A stretch of 64,000 nt of DNA from Paenibacillus daejeonensis DSM 15491. Lineage in GTDB: Bacteria; Bacillota; Bacilli; Paenibacillales; Paenibacillaceae. The notes under the pieces are model-generated. The model was not told where the DNA came from. It was given only the letters and a program-made list of their open reading frames with translations, and did not search any database. This document shows, one piece after another, positions 55,442-63,948 of this stretch; positions within the stretch are counted from its first letter, which is position 1; every line of letters begins with the position of its first letter. The position numbers were made by a program, and so were the translations under genes. The stretch covers positions 26,525 through 90,524 of the forward strand of contig NZ_KB899669.1 of NCBI RefSeq assembly GCF_000378385.1. Direction: 5' to 3'.

Positions 55442-55640
55442 GCAGATCGACTCCTTCCTCGATAGAGTGGCGAGTCCCGTACAATTTTCGCATGAATGGT
55501 CCTATTATATCGCAAGGTAACGGTTGCATTCCAGAGGGATGCGTAAAATCGTATGTATATTCAATAGAATTGTTTCTAGCTGCGATAGCAGGGTTGGAGT
55601 AGTATAAAGGGGACCAAAACAACGGATGGAGGTTCTAGAA

Positions 55641-56528
55641 ATGGAACAGATAAGGATCGGCACACTGGTGGGCGGGGCGGACGCACCCCGGATTTTGCCG
55701 CAGATTATCCCGCATGGATTTGAATCGTTTGGCTTGACCTTCTGGCAGACGACAGGGAAGACCGATCTCTCGGAGCTTGCCAAGCGGGTGAGAGAGATTA
55801 CGGAGGCGAATGATGTGATCATCTCGCATGTCGGCATTTTCGGTAACCCGCTTACGGGTGCCGACAACAATGCGGACACGCTGGCCAGCTGGGAGCGCCT
55901 GATCGATCATGCGGAAGACTTCGGGACGAATCTTGTAGCCGGTTTCACGGGCCGGATGCCGGGTTCCATCGACGAATCGATGACCCGTTACACGGAAGTG
56001 TTCGGGGAGCTAGCCAAGCGTGCCGAGTCGCGCGGGGTCAAGCTGGCTTTTGAGAACTGCGACATGCACGGCACCTGGAAAAGCGGCGAGTGGAACATTG
56101 CGCACAATCCGACGGCCTGGGAGATGATGTTCAATGCGGTGCCCATGGACAACATCGGTCTGCAGTGGGAGCCTTGTCACCAGATGGTCAGCCTGATTGA
56201 CCCGATCCCGCAGCTCCGCAAATGGCTGCCGAAGATCTTCAACGTGCATGGCAAGGACGCAACCATCGCTTGGGATATCGTTCGGGAATATGGCATCCAT
56301 GGCCCAAAACAATTTGTCTGGCATCGGACGCCGGGCTTCGGCGATACGAACTGGACCGACATTATTAGCATCCTGCGTCAGGGTGGCTACAACGGCTCCA
56401 TCGATATCGAAGGCTTCCACGATCCCGTGTACCGTGACGAGTGGGAGATGACGGGTCAAGTGCATGGCCTGAACTATCTGAAAAACTGCCGGGGCGGCAA
56501 CTTTATACCGAACCCAACCAAAGACTGA
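55641..56528 (+). CDS. Sugar phosphate isomerase/epimerase-like TIM-barrel protein
   Basis: 295-residue member of the xylose-isomerase-like AP-endonuclease 2 superfamily. Metal-binding pattern residues are visible in LAFENCDMHG (Glu), QWEPCHQ, FNVHGKDA (His) and SIDIEGFHDPV (Glu). It likely isomerises or epimerises a sugar or keto-inositol-type substrate. Start ATG 55641 with GGAGG eight bases upstream; the annotated-looking ATG at 55626 covers that site. Forms an operon with the Gfo/Idh/MocA gene 68 bases downstream. Confidence 0.88.
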   Translation: MEQIRIGTLVGGADAPRILPQIIPHGFESFGLTFWQTTGKTDLSELAKRVREITEANDVIISHVGIFGNPLTGADNNADTLASWERLIDHAEDFGTNLVAGFTGRMPGSIDESMTRYTEVFGELAKRAESRGVKLAFENCDMHGTWKSGEWNIAHNPTAWEMMFNAVPMDNIGLQWEPCHQMVSLIDPIPQLRKWLPKIFNVHGKDATIAWDIVREYGIHGPKQFVWHRTPGFGDTNWTDIISILRQGGYNGSIDIEGFHDPVYRDEWEMTGQVHGLNYLKNCRGGNFIPNPTKD

Positions 56529-56596
56529 GCTTAGGCTTCCGAAGACAGTTTTCCTGTAGAAAACTCTGAGGCCTACTTTACGAAGGAGAGATAGGA

Positions 56597-57616
56597 ATGA
56601 CAAAGCATCGTATTGTGGTTGCTGGCTGCGGTGGCATGGCCAACCGGTGGGTGGACTACGCAAAAGCACGTGAAGGGGCCGAGATTGTTGGCCTGGTCGA
56701 TTTGTATGAAGCATCCGCTCTCAAGCTGGCAGAGCGTAAAGAGCTGAATGTACCGGTCTTCACGGATCTCACGGCTGCTTTGAACGAAACGAAGGCTGAT
56801 CTGGTGTTTGACGTGACAATTCCAGCTAGTCATAAGGCGATTGTCACGACGGCTCTGGAAGCTGGATGCAACGTGTTCGGTGAGAAGCCAATGGCCGAGT
56901 CGTTGGCCGATGCGCGGGAGATTACGGAGGTGTCCAATCGGACCGGCAAACGCTACAGCGTCATGCAAAATCGGCGTTATAATCCACGCATCCGTGCGCT
57001 GAACAAGCTGGTAGCGGAAGGTGGGCTGGGGCAGCTGGGGGCGGTACATACCGACTTTTTCATCGGGGCGCATTTCGGGGGCTTCAGGGATGAGATGGCC
57101 AGTCCGCTCATTATCGATATGGCGATTCATACCTTTGATCAGGCCCGTTTCATTACGGGAGCAGATGCCGTATCTGTATACTGCCATGAGCATAATATGC
57201 CGGGCTCGTGGTACAAGGGCGACGCTTCGGCGGTATGTATCTTCGAGATGAGCGACGGATCGGTGTTCACCTATCGCGGTTCCTGGAGCGCCGAAGGCTT
57301 CGGTACGGCCTGGGATGCGGACTGGCGTGTCATCGGGAGTAAGGGCACAGCGAGATGGGATGGAAGAACGGATGCGGTGGCGGAGCTGGTGGATACGTCA
57401 GGGAAGCCAGGCTTTACCGCGAACACGGTATCACATACGCTGGCGCCTGACTGGGATGGCCGACTGGAGCATGAGGGGTGTCTGGACGAAATGTTCGCTG
57501 CCTTGGAGGCAGGGCGTCCGGCGGAGACCGACAGTCTGGATAATATACGCAGTATGGCGATGGTGTTCGGGGCCGTGGAAAGTGCCAAGACGGGTCGCAA
57601 AGTTAATCTTAGCTAA
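56597..57616 (+). CDS. Gfo/Idh/MocA-family oxidoreductase
   Basis: 339-residue NAD(P)-dependent dehydrogenase. Rossmann motif IVVAGCGGMANRWVDYA, conserved Lys in FGEKPMAESLADA, and the active-site histidine region IDMAIHTFDQARFITG. Pairs with the isomerase-like gene; such pairs oxidise and rearrange rare sugars, inositols or glycosides. AAGGAGAG upstream of the ATG. Confidence 0.92.
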   Translation: MTKHRIVVAGCGGMANRWVDYAKAREGAEIVGLVDLYEASALKLAERKELNVPVFTDLTAALNETKADLVFDVTIPASHKAIVTTALEAGCNVFGEKPMAESLADAREITEVSNRTGKRYSVMQNRRYNPRIRALNKLVAEGGLGQLGAVHTDFFIGAHFGGFRDEMASPLIIDMAIHTFDQARFITGADAVSVYCHEHNMPGSWYKGDASAVCIFEMSDGSVFTYRGSWSAEGFGTAWDADWRVIGSKGTARWDGRTDAVAELVDTSGKPGFTANTVSHTLAPDWDGRLEHEGCLDEMFAALEAGRPAETDSLDNIRSMAMVFGAVESAKTGRKVNLS

Positions 57617-57623
57617 AGCGAAA

Positions 57624-57659
57624 CTGCCCGCTTTCGTCGATGACGAGAGCGGGCAGTTG
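57624..57659. terminator. Bidirectional terminator-like hairpin
   Basis: AACTGCCCGCT and AGCGGGCAGTT pair between two convergent genes. The T-tracts on either side are short. Confidence 0.65.
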
Positions 57660-57673
57660 CTGTGTAGGAAGGA

Positions 57674-59011
57674 TTAATCAGCTAGCTTGAGGATGGTTAA
57701 GGAAGCACCTGTGTCCGCCAGATTTGCTACTCCCAGCAGTCCGTACAGCTGAAGAGATAGGGTGTCGCCTGCGGTTAATCGGACGATCACGTCACGGCTG
57801 AAGGATTGACGTGACACCCATGGGTTGATCTGGCTCGGGGCAAGTGGGGCTCCGTTCACTGTGAGGCGTGTTCCCATGAGCAGGCTGGCTGTAAGATCTA
57901 TCGTATAAGACAGGTAGTACGCACCGCTCTCAGGGATTGTAAACGTCGTGCTGCTACCATCTACAGTTACACCAGACAGCTCACGATTCTGGGATAATGG
58001 AACCGAGGTTCCGCCCAAAACAACAGCAATTACTGAGTTGCTTTGCGTAGCAAAGCCATACGTCCCCGTAGCCCCGCCCCCGGTTCCTGGAGGTCCTTGA
58101 GGGCCCTCAGGTCCGGCCGGTCCGGCAGGGCCCTGAGAGCCGGTCTCGCCGGTGTCACCTTTTGGTCCTTGTGGACCGGCAGGACCAATCGGCCCGATAT
58201 CGCCGTTATCGCCTTTAGGTCCCGCAGGACCAGCAGGCCCTGTAACGCCGTCCACTCCACTTGGACCCTGAGGGCCAGTGTCGCCTGTATCGCCTTTGGG
58301 TCCCGCCGGTCCGGCTGGACCGGCAGGCCCCGTAACGCCATCCGCTCCACTTGGTCCCGCAGGACCAGCTTCACCCGTGTCACCTTTCTCGCCCTGCGGC
58401 CCCTGTGGGCCGGCAGGCCCTGCAGCGCCAGGCGAGCCTGACGGACCACTTGGTCCGCTCGGGCCAGCGGGACCGGCAGGTCCCTGTGGTCCTGCCGGTC
58501 CTTGCGGTCCAGCAGGCCCCTGCGGCCCAGCTGGGCCGGTCTCTCCTTGAGGTCCCGGTGCTCCGGGAGTTCCGGTGTCTGGAAGTGTGACGTTAACGCT
58601 CTGCGACGTCGGATTCCATTCGATGCCGACGCCGAACGTCTCTGCCAGGAATCGTACTGGAACCATGACGCGATCGGATTGCAATCTTGCAGGCTCCGGC
58701 AAAGTTACGGTAGATGTGCCAGCTGTACTTTGAACAGTCGCAGAGGATTGTCCCACTACAAGCGTAACAGTCAGGTCACCCTTGGTAATGGTTACTGTTT
58801 GTCGCGGGCCATCCCATTGCAGCTCAGCTCCCACGGTATCGGATACATACTTAAGTGGAATCAACACGGAGTTGTTGACCATAATCGGCTGTGCCTCTGT
58901 CTGCAGCGGTTGACCATTCACCTGAAGCGAGATCGCGCTGACCGGAGCCGCGATGAGGCTGAGCCCGAGCGTTACGGTAAGGGCACAGGCTATGAATTTG
59001 TTTTTAAACAT
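57674..59011 (-). CDS. Secreted collagen-like protein with copper-amine-oxidase-type N-domain
   Basis: 445-residue exported protein with an unusual order of domains. Signal peptide (1-26), a copper-amine-oxidase N-terminal-like domain (about 28-145; [20 protein letters not shown] and [20 protein letters not shown]), about 55 uninterrupted Gly-X-Y triplets (147-311, rich in GPA, GPQ, GDT) and a C-terminal 130-residue beta domain resembling the BclA/C1q-like trimer head ([19 protein letters not shown]). Collagen triplets plus the C-head suggest a trimeric fibre; the first domain could hold the cell wall. Spore-surface or cell-surface location cannot be told apart. Confidence 0.88.
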   Translation of the reverse strand: MFKNKFIACALTVTLGLSLIAAPVSAISLQVNGQPLQTEAQPIMVNNSVLIPLKYVSDTVGAELQWDGPRQTVTITKGDLTVTLVVGQSSATVQSTAGTSTVTLPEPARLQSDRVMVPVRFLAETFGVGIEWNPTSQSVNVTLPDTGTPGAPGPQGETGPAGPQGPAGPQGPAGPQGPAGPAGPSGPSGPSGSPGAAGPAGPQGPQGEKGDTGEAGPAGPSGADGVTGPAGPAGPAGPKGDTGDTGPQGPSGVDGVTGPAGPAGPKGDNGDIGPIGPAGPQGPKGDTGETGSQGPAGPAGPEGPQGPPGTGGGATGTYGFATQSNSVIAVVLGGTSVPLSQNRELSGVTVDGSSTTFTIPESGAYYLSYTIDLTASLLMGTRLTVNGAPLAPSQINPWVSRQSFSRDVIVRLTAGDTLSLQLYGLLGVANLADTGASLTILKLAD

Positions 59012-59241
59012 TCGTTTCCTCCTTGAATTATGTAGAGTTAGTTTTTTACAGGATTGTCTACTACTGTTTTACACGAGCTTGCCCCCACTGAAACCATTTC
59101 CGTTGCCATCATACGACATGTGCTGACAAATATTCTGTAACCCAGACTACACTTTTCAAAAGAGTTTCCCTGCCGGATCGATGAGATGGGTGGAGCACAA
59201 AGCAGATGTGTAGTAAAATAGATGAACGAAGGCATACAACG

Positions 59242-59276
59242 AAACACCGCGCACCCATTCCAGGTGCGCGGTGTTT
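59242..59276 (-). terminator. Terminator after DODA-type dioxygenase
   Basis: Perfect 14-bp stem AAACACCGCGCACC / GGTGCGCGGTGTTT with a 7-base loop, just after the stop codon of the minus-strand gene ending at 59285. Only a short T tract follows. Confidence 0.75.
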
Positions 59277-59284
59277 GAGGGTCT

Positions 59285-60049
59285 TTAAAATTCCACAGCG
59301 AGGTAACTCAGATTGCCATGATCGTAGCTACGGTGCAGGACCGTTCCCGTCGCAGCCGGGCCACCGCTTCCCAGAGCTAGCAGCAGAGGGACAAAATGCT
59401 CCGGACGGGGTACTGCGCGGGCGGCATCTGGTGCCAGCTCCATGTAGGCGGCGATGTCCTCGCGGGCGCCGCTGCTGATACGCTCGATTAACCAGTCGTC
59501 AAAGGCACTGGCCCAAGCGTCGGTGTCTTGCGCGCCGAACCTGACTTGCCGCAGGTTATGAACCGTGGCGCCGCTGCCGATCACGAGAATATCCTCTTCT
59601 CCAAGGCCGTAGAGCGCCTCGCCGATCCGCAGCTGCTCTTCTGCAGGGAGGAAGGGATGGACGGACAGCTGAACGACGGGAATATTGGCTTCGGGGTAGA
59701 TTCGTCGCAGCAGTGTCCATGTCCCATGGTCGAGGCCGCGCTCGGTATCGAACGCAGCAGAGATGCCAGCTGTTTCGAAGCGGGAACGAACCATCTCGGC
59801 GACAACCTTGCTGCCCCGGGCTGGATAGGTGAGCGAGAGCAGCTCAGGAAACCCGCCAAAATCATAGATGGTGTCATAGATCTCGTCCATGGAGGAGATG
59901 GTTAAGGTCTGCGCTTCCCAGTGAGCAGTGAAAATGACGATGGCTTTGGGCTGGTAACGGCTGCCCAATTGATCGAGGAAGCGGGTATATTCGGTAGTTT
60001 CAATGGCGATATAAGGGGAGCCGTGACTCAGGAACAACGATGGGATCAT
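59285..60049 (-). CDS. ygiD: LigB-type extradiol dioxygenase (DODA/YgiD family)
   Basis: 254-residue non-haem metalloenzyme of the class III extradiol dioxygenase superfamily. Metal and catalytic His candidates are His9 (FLSHGSP), TAHWE, LDHGTW and RPEHFVP. Relatives open the ring of catechols such as DOPA; bacterial substrates are often unknown. GGAGG lies eight bases before the ATG. It has a clean promoter with an operator-like palindrome (60078-60119), pointing to control by a repressor of phenolic or quinone signals. Confidence 0.9.
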   Translation of the reverse strand: MIPSLFLSHGSPYIAIETTEYTRFLDQLGSRYQPKAIVIFTAHWEAQTLTISSMDEIYDTIYDFGGFPELLSLTYPARGSKVVAEMVRSRFETAGISAAFDTERGLDHGTWTLLRRIYPEANIPVVQLSVHPFLPAEEQLRIGEALYGLGEEDILVIGSGATVHNLRQVRFGAQDTDAWASAFDDWLIERISSGAREDIAAYMELAPDAARAVPRPEHFVPLLLALGSGGPAATGTVLHRSYDHGNLSYLAVEF

Positions 60050-60077
60050 GATAAAGGCCTCCAGGCTTGTTTATTAG

Positions 60078-60119
60078 CTTACTTAAAGTAAGTATATAAC
60101 CTGAGTATCTCGGCGTCAA
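60078..60119 (-). promoter_or_regulatory. Promoter and palindromic operator of dioxygenase gene
   Basis: Minus strand: -35 TTGACG (60119-60114), 17-base spacer, -10 TATACT (60096-60091). The perfect palindrome CTTACTTAAAGTAAG (60078-60092) overlaps the -10 and the start site, a typical repressor position. It resembles boxes of MarR/DUF24 (HxlR) repressors such as YodB. Confidence 0.65.
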
Positions 60120-60192
60120 CTGAGAAAAGAGTTTTACATTTGTGCCGGGATCAATTAATATTTGTATTAATTCTTTCAAGGGAGCTGCACGT

Positions 60193-61122
60193 ATGAAAGC
60201 AGATATCAGCCGGGCATCGCTGCCGGTGTTCGAAGCGCTCGCCAGCGAAGTTCGTTTGAATATCATACGCCTGCTCGCCGAACGGGGTCCGATGCACAAC
60301 AAGGAAATCGCCGCGGCACTGGGGCTTAGCGGCGCCATTATGACGATGCATGTAGGCAAGCTGGAAAAAGCAGGCCTCATCCGCTCGCAAATGGAGCGCA
60401 AGGGCGGCAGTACCTACAAGTATTGCACGCTTGTCGTAGAGCATTTGTCCGTCGAGTTTCCTCATACCTCCCAGCCTGAGAAGCGCTCGGTCTATGAGCA
60501 TGCGATTCCGGTTGGACATTATACCGATATCGAAGCGTGGCCAACCTGTGGTTTGGCTGCCCTCGACAAAATGATCGGTCAGTATGACGATCCGAGATAT
60601 TTTTTTGAACCCGAGCGTACACAGGCGCACTTAATCTGGTTCAGCAGGGGGTATGTGGAGTATAAACTGCCCAATTACCTGCTGCACGGCCAACAGGCCG
60701 AAGAAATTGAGGTCTCGTTCGAGATCGGCTCGGAGGCTCCGGGTTACAATGATCAGTGGCCATCAGACATTGCTTTTACATTAAATCATACGCTGCTTGG
60801 TCAATGGACGAGCCCTGGCGATTACGGAGATACCCGCGGGCGTCTCACGCCTGATTGGTGGACGAGCGATAAGAACCAGTACGGTCTGCTCAAGAGCCTC
60901 CGGATTACGGGGGAAGGGACGTTTATCGACGGCCAGCAAATATCCTCTGTCACCATCAGAGACATCGAGCTTGACCGCAATCAATGGACCTTCCGATTCG
61001 AAGTGCCGCAGTCAGCCGCTCATGTAGGCGGATTGACGCTGTACGGCCGCGGATTCGGCAATTATGACCAAGACATCGTGTTTCGTATGTATTACAAGGA
61101 AGGGAAGCAACAACAACTATGA
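60193..61122 (+). CDS. ArsR-like transcriptional regulator with large C-terminal domain
   Basis: 309-residue protein. An ArsR-type winged helix is at the N-terminus (FEALASEVRLNIIRLLAERG, NKEIAAALGLSGAIMTMHVGKLEKAGLI in pieces, residues about 10-65). The remaining 230 residues contain a beta-rich domain (EIEVSFEIGSEAPGYNDQWP, DIAFTLNHTLLGQWTSPGDY) that is conserved among Firmicute regulators but of unknown ligand. Start ATG 60193 with AAGGGAG upstream. Its stop overlaps the AraC gene by four bases. Confidence 0.85.
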   Translation: MKADISRASLPVFEALASEVRLNIIRLLAERGPMHNKEIAAALGLSGAIMTMHVGKLEKAGLIRSQMERKGGSTYKYCTLVVEHLSVEFPHTSQPEKRSVYEHAIPVGHYTDIEAWPTCGLAALDKMIGQYDDPRYFFEPERTQAHLIWFSRGYVEYKLPNYLLHGQQAEEIEVSFEIGSEAPGYNDQWPSDIAFTLNHTLLGQWTSPGDYGDTRGRLTPDWWTSDKNQYGLLKSLRITGEGTFIDGQQISSVTIRDIELDRNQWTFRFEVPQSAAHVGGLTLYGRGFGNYDQDIVFRMYYKEGKQQQL

Positions 61123-61988
61123 GTATATCGACCGACACGCCTCTTCTGACCTTTCTTGCCCCGCCCATGCCCTATCTGATTGATGCCGAGCTTCGGACTT
61201 ACGAGGCTGGCGAGTCACATCCGGGACGAACGAAACGGGGCACCTTTGACTTGCTTTATGTGAGGGAAGGGACGCTGCATCTGCAAGAGGACAATTTCCG
61301 GATGGACGTGGAGGCTGGACAATACGTCATCCTGCGGCCGGACCGGCGTCATCACAGCAGCCAGGCTTGCGGAGTCAAGACGGTATTCGAGTGGCTGCAC
61401 TTCCAGACGGCTGGCGAATGGGAGGAGCGAGGTTCTGCCGATACCCACGAAGATACGCTGCGGGGCGACCATTACCTCTATGCGCTTCATCTGCCCAAGC
61501 TGGCCCGAATCCGGGAAGCGCAGCGGGCGGCTGAGCTCATGCACCAGCTGAGGGATGCAGCGGAGGGCTCGGAGCAGACCGCGTTCTGGCAGCGTCAGCA
61601 GGGGTTTCAACTCCTGCTTCAGCTACTGGATGAGGAGTGGCGGGCCAATGATGCTCCAACCTCGCTCGGTGTGGCCGAACGGGCAGCTTCCTATTTGAAG
61701 CGGCTGTACCGCAGTCAGATCAGCAATAGTCAGCTCGGAAGCGAGCTGGGATTGCATCCCAACTATATTGCCCGCTGCATGCTGGAGGTATACGGCTTCA
61801 CGCCCCAACAATTCCTGCTGCTGTACCGGATGGATCAGGCCAAGCTGTTGCTGGTCAAAACGGATTATCCGGTGGCCCGCGTAGCCGAAGAGACGGGTTT
61901 TCGCCAGACGCCTCATTTCTCGCGTACCTTCTCGGAGCACGCTGGCCTGTCTCCGCTGCAATACCGCAAACAGTTTACGGACCGCTAA
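61119..61988 (+). CDS. AraC-family transcriptional regulator
   Basis: 289-residue regulator: N-terminal cupin (FDLLYVREGTLHLQEDNFRM, residues about 43-62; ILRPDRRHHS) and C-terminal double helix-turn-helix (SNSQLGSELGLHPNYIARCM, VARVAEETGFRQTPHFSRTF). Overlaps the ArsR-like gene by four bases, so both are made from one transcript, which is unusual for two DNA-binding regulators. No target gene is evident next to it. Confidence 0.9.
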   Translation: MSISTDTPLLTFLAPPMPYLIDAELRTYEAGESHPGRTKRGTFDLLYVREGTLHLQEDNFRMDVEAGQYVILRPDRRHHSSQACGVKTVFEWLHFQTAGEWEERGSADTHEDTLRGDHYLYALHLPKLARIREAQRAAELMHQLRDAAEGSEQTAFWQRQQGFQLLLQLLDEEWRANDAPTSLGVAERAASYLKRLYRSQISNSQLGSELGLHPNYIARCMLEVYGFTPQQFLLLYRMDQAKLLLVKTDYPVARVAEETGFRQTPHFSRTFSEHAGLSPLQYRKQFTDR

Positions 61989-62004
61989 TCACCTGAACGA
62001 TAAT

Positions 62005-62037
62005 CAAGCTCGCATCCTGGAGGAGGCGAGCTTTTTT
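62005..62037 (+). terminator. Terminator after AraC gene
   Basis: AAGCTCGC and GCGAGCTT pair around an 11-13 base loop, followed by seven T. Confidence 0.85.
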
Positions 62038-62129
62038 TAGTTTTATCAGGTTATTGGATTGGAGCTTGCGGGCGTCGTCAAAGGACGGCGTAGTCGGAAC
62101 ATATGCCCCCTATCCATCCGAGTTGCCGT

Positions 62130-62957
62130 TTAGAAATTAAAGTTATCCGGATCCGGTCCGAAGCGGCGGTTCTGATTAAGCCCGTTGATCCACTCCATCT
62201 CCTCCTGGGTCAGAGAGAAGTCGAAGATATTGGCGTTTTCCTTGATCCGCTCTTCATGGGTCGACTTGGGAATGGTGATCACGCCATGCTGCAGATCCCA
62301 GCGCAGGACGATTTGGGCTGCCGTTTTATCGTACTTATCGGCGAGCTCCTGCAATACCGGCAGGTCCAGATTCCCTTGCATGAGTGGACTCCAGGCTTCC
62401 AGCTGAATTTTATTTTCCCGGCAATAGGCTCGCAGCGGTTCTTGGGTGAGCAGCGGATGGAACTCGACCTGGTTCACCATAGGGCACACTTCGCAGCTGC
62501 CCATCAGATCGATAAGGTGATGCACTTGGAAGTTGCTGACACCGATGGCCCGGACCAGCCCATTGTTATAGAGCTTCTCCATTGCCCGCCAGGTATCCTT
62601 GTACTTGCCTTTGACCGGCCAGTGAATGAGGAGCAGATCCACGTACTCCAATCCCAGCTTTTGATTGCTGTTCTCGAAGGCAGCGAGCGCCTCTTCGTAT
62701 CCTTGATCAGAGTTGAAGATTTTGGTCGTCACAAAAATCTCATCCCGGGGAACGCCACTATTGCGGATGCCGTCGCCTACGCCGGCTTCGTTTTTGTAGG
62801 CTGCAGCTGTGTCAATACTCCGGTAGCCATGGCGAATCGCAGCCTCAACCGATTGGACCACCTCATTGCCATCCTCGACCTTCCACACGCCCAGTCCCAG
62901 CCATGGCATCTTCACGCCGTTGTTTAGTGTAGTGTAATCTGCTATGGATTGTGTCAT
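62130..62957 (-). CDS. yvgN: Aldo/keto reductase, YvgN type (glyoxal reductase)
   Basis: 275-residue NADPH-dependent reductase closely similar in sequence to Bacillus subtilis YvgN, which reduces methylglyoxal and related aldehydes. Tetrad residues are Asp49, Tyr54 (SIDTAAAYKNE), Lys79 (VTTKIFN) and His112 (LLIHWPVKG); VTIPKSTHEERIKENANIFD is the NADP-phosphate loop. GGAGGAG precedes the ATG. Own promoter at 63014-63042. Confidence 0.92.
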   Translation of the reverse strand: MTQSIADYTTLNNGVKMPWLGLGVWKVEDGNEVVQSVEAAIRHGYRSIDTAAAYKNEAGVGDGIRNSGVPRDEIFVTTKIFNSDQGYEEALAAFENSNQKLGLEYVDLLLIHWPVKGKYKDTWRAMEKLYNNGLVRAIGVSNFQVHHLIDLMGSCEVCPMVNQVEFHPLLTQEPLRAYCRENKIQLEAWSPLMQGNLDLPVLQELADKYDKTAAQIVLRWDLQHGVITIPKSTHEERIKENANIFDFSLTQEEMEWINGLNQNRRFGPDPDNFNF

Positions 62958-63013
62958 TGTAACTCCTCCTCCACGTTTTCACGGCTTACAGCCCACGCTG
63001 CAGTCGACTTTCT

Positions 63014-63042
63014 TTTATATACCCCGATTTCTTTTGTTTCAA
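63014..63042 (-). promoter_or_regulatory. Promoter of YvgN-type reductase
   Basis: Minus strand -35 TTGAAA (63042-63037), 17-base spacer, -10 TATAAA (63019-63014). Confidence 0.65.
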
Positions 63043-63093
63043 CACGTTCTCACATATCACTTGGGACATGAATCATGAGCAGAGAAATAGACC

Positions 63094-63122
63094 TTGAATA
63101 AAACCAAACAAAATTATATAAT
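63094..63122 (+). promoter_or_regulatory. Promoter of DUF2087 gene
   Basis: -35 TTGAAT (63094-63099), 17-base AT-rich spacer, -10 TATAAT (63117-63122). Confidence 0.7.
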
Positions 63123-63155
63123 GTCTATAAAATAATCAAACAAAAGCAGGAAGTG

Positions 63156-63929
63156 ATGGATTTGGAGTTGTCAGAACGCTTCTGGACGGTTTCATTGGAG
63201 ACGCTTAAGAGGGGCTTTGATTATGATGAAATAGACGAGACGTATATCTGTTTGATCTGTGGTGAAGCGTACGCCGATGGTATGATCTATCCGCATGATG
63301 GACAGCTGCTGGAGGCCCGCCGCAGCGTCCGGGTGCACGTGGAGCAAGAACATGGGTCCATGCTTAGCTATTTGCTAAGTCTAGACAAAAAGGCAACCGG
63401 TCTAACGGATTTGCAGAAGGAACTGATCGCCTCGTTTGCCGCGGGACTAAGTGATGCGGACATCGTGAAGCAAGCAGGCAGCGGTACGACCTCGACCATT
63501 CGCAACCACCGTTTTGCCATGAAGGAACGGGCCAAGCAAGCGCGATTGTATCTCACCATTATGGAATTGTTGGAGGAGTCTGCCGAGGGAACAACCCGAT
63601 TCTTGCCCATTCACCGGACGGCCACCCAAGTGGATGAGCGCTACGCGCTGACGGTGGAGGAGTACGATGCACTGATTCGCAAATATTTTCCCCAGGGTCC
63701 CGGCAGCACGATCACCGGCTTTCCCCGCAAAGAGAAGCGCAAACTGGCGATTCTCCGCCATATCACTGGCCGATTCGAGCGGCAGCGACAGTACACGGAG
63801 AAGGAAGTCAATGAGATTCTCAAGGGTGTCTACCCGGAGGACCACGTCACCTTGCGCCGCTATATGATCGAGTACGGGTTCATGGACCGCAACGACGATG
63901 GTAGTGCGTATTGGCTTAAAAACAAATAG
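63156..63929 (+). CDS. DUF2087 protein with zinc finger and HTH
   Basis: 257-residue probable transcription factor. Cys32-x2-Cys35 and His61-x4-His66 look like a zinc finger. Residues about 80-125 form a LuxR-like helix-turn-helix (LTDLQKELIASFAAGLSDAD, TSTIRNHRFAMKERAKQA). The DUF2087 domain occupies about 165-240 (IRKYFPQGPGSTITGFPRKE, KEVNEILKGVYPEDHVTLRR, YMIEYGFMDRNDDGSAYWLK). Start ATG 63156 sits close behind AGGAAG; a nearby TTG is possible. Targets unknown. Confidence 0.85.
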   Translation: MDLELSERFWTVSLETLKRGFDYDEIDETYICLICGEAYADGMIYPHDGQLLEARRSVRVHVEQEHGSMLSYLLSLDKKATGLTDLQKELIASFAAGLSDADIVKQAGSGTTSTIRNHRFAMKERAKQARLYLTIMELLEESAEGTTRFLPIHRTATQVDERYALTVEEYDALIRKYFPQGPGSTITGFPRKEKRKLAILRHITGRFERQRQYTEKEVNEILKGVYPEDHVTLRRYMIEYGFMDRNDDGSAYWLKNK

Positions 63930-63948
63930 CCGCAGGCTCGCAGGTGCT

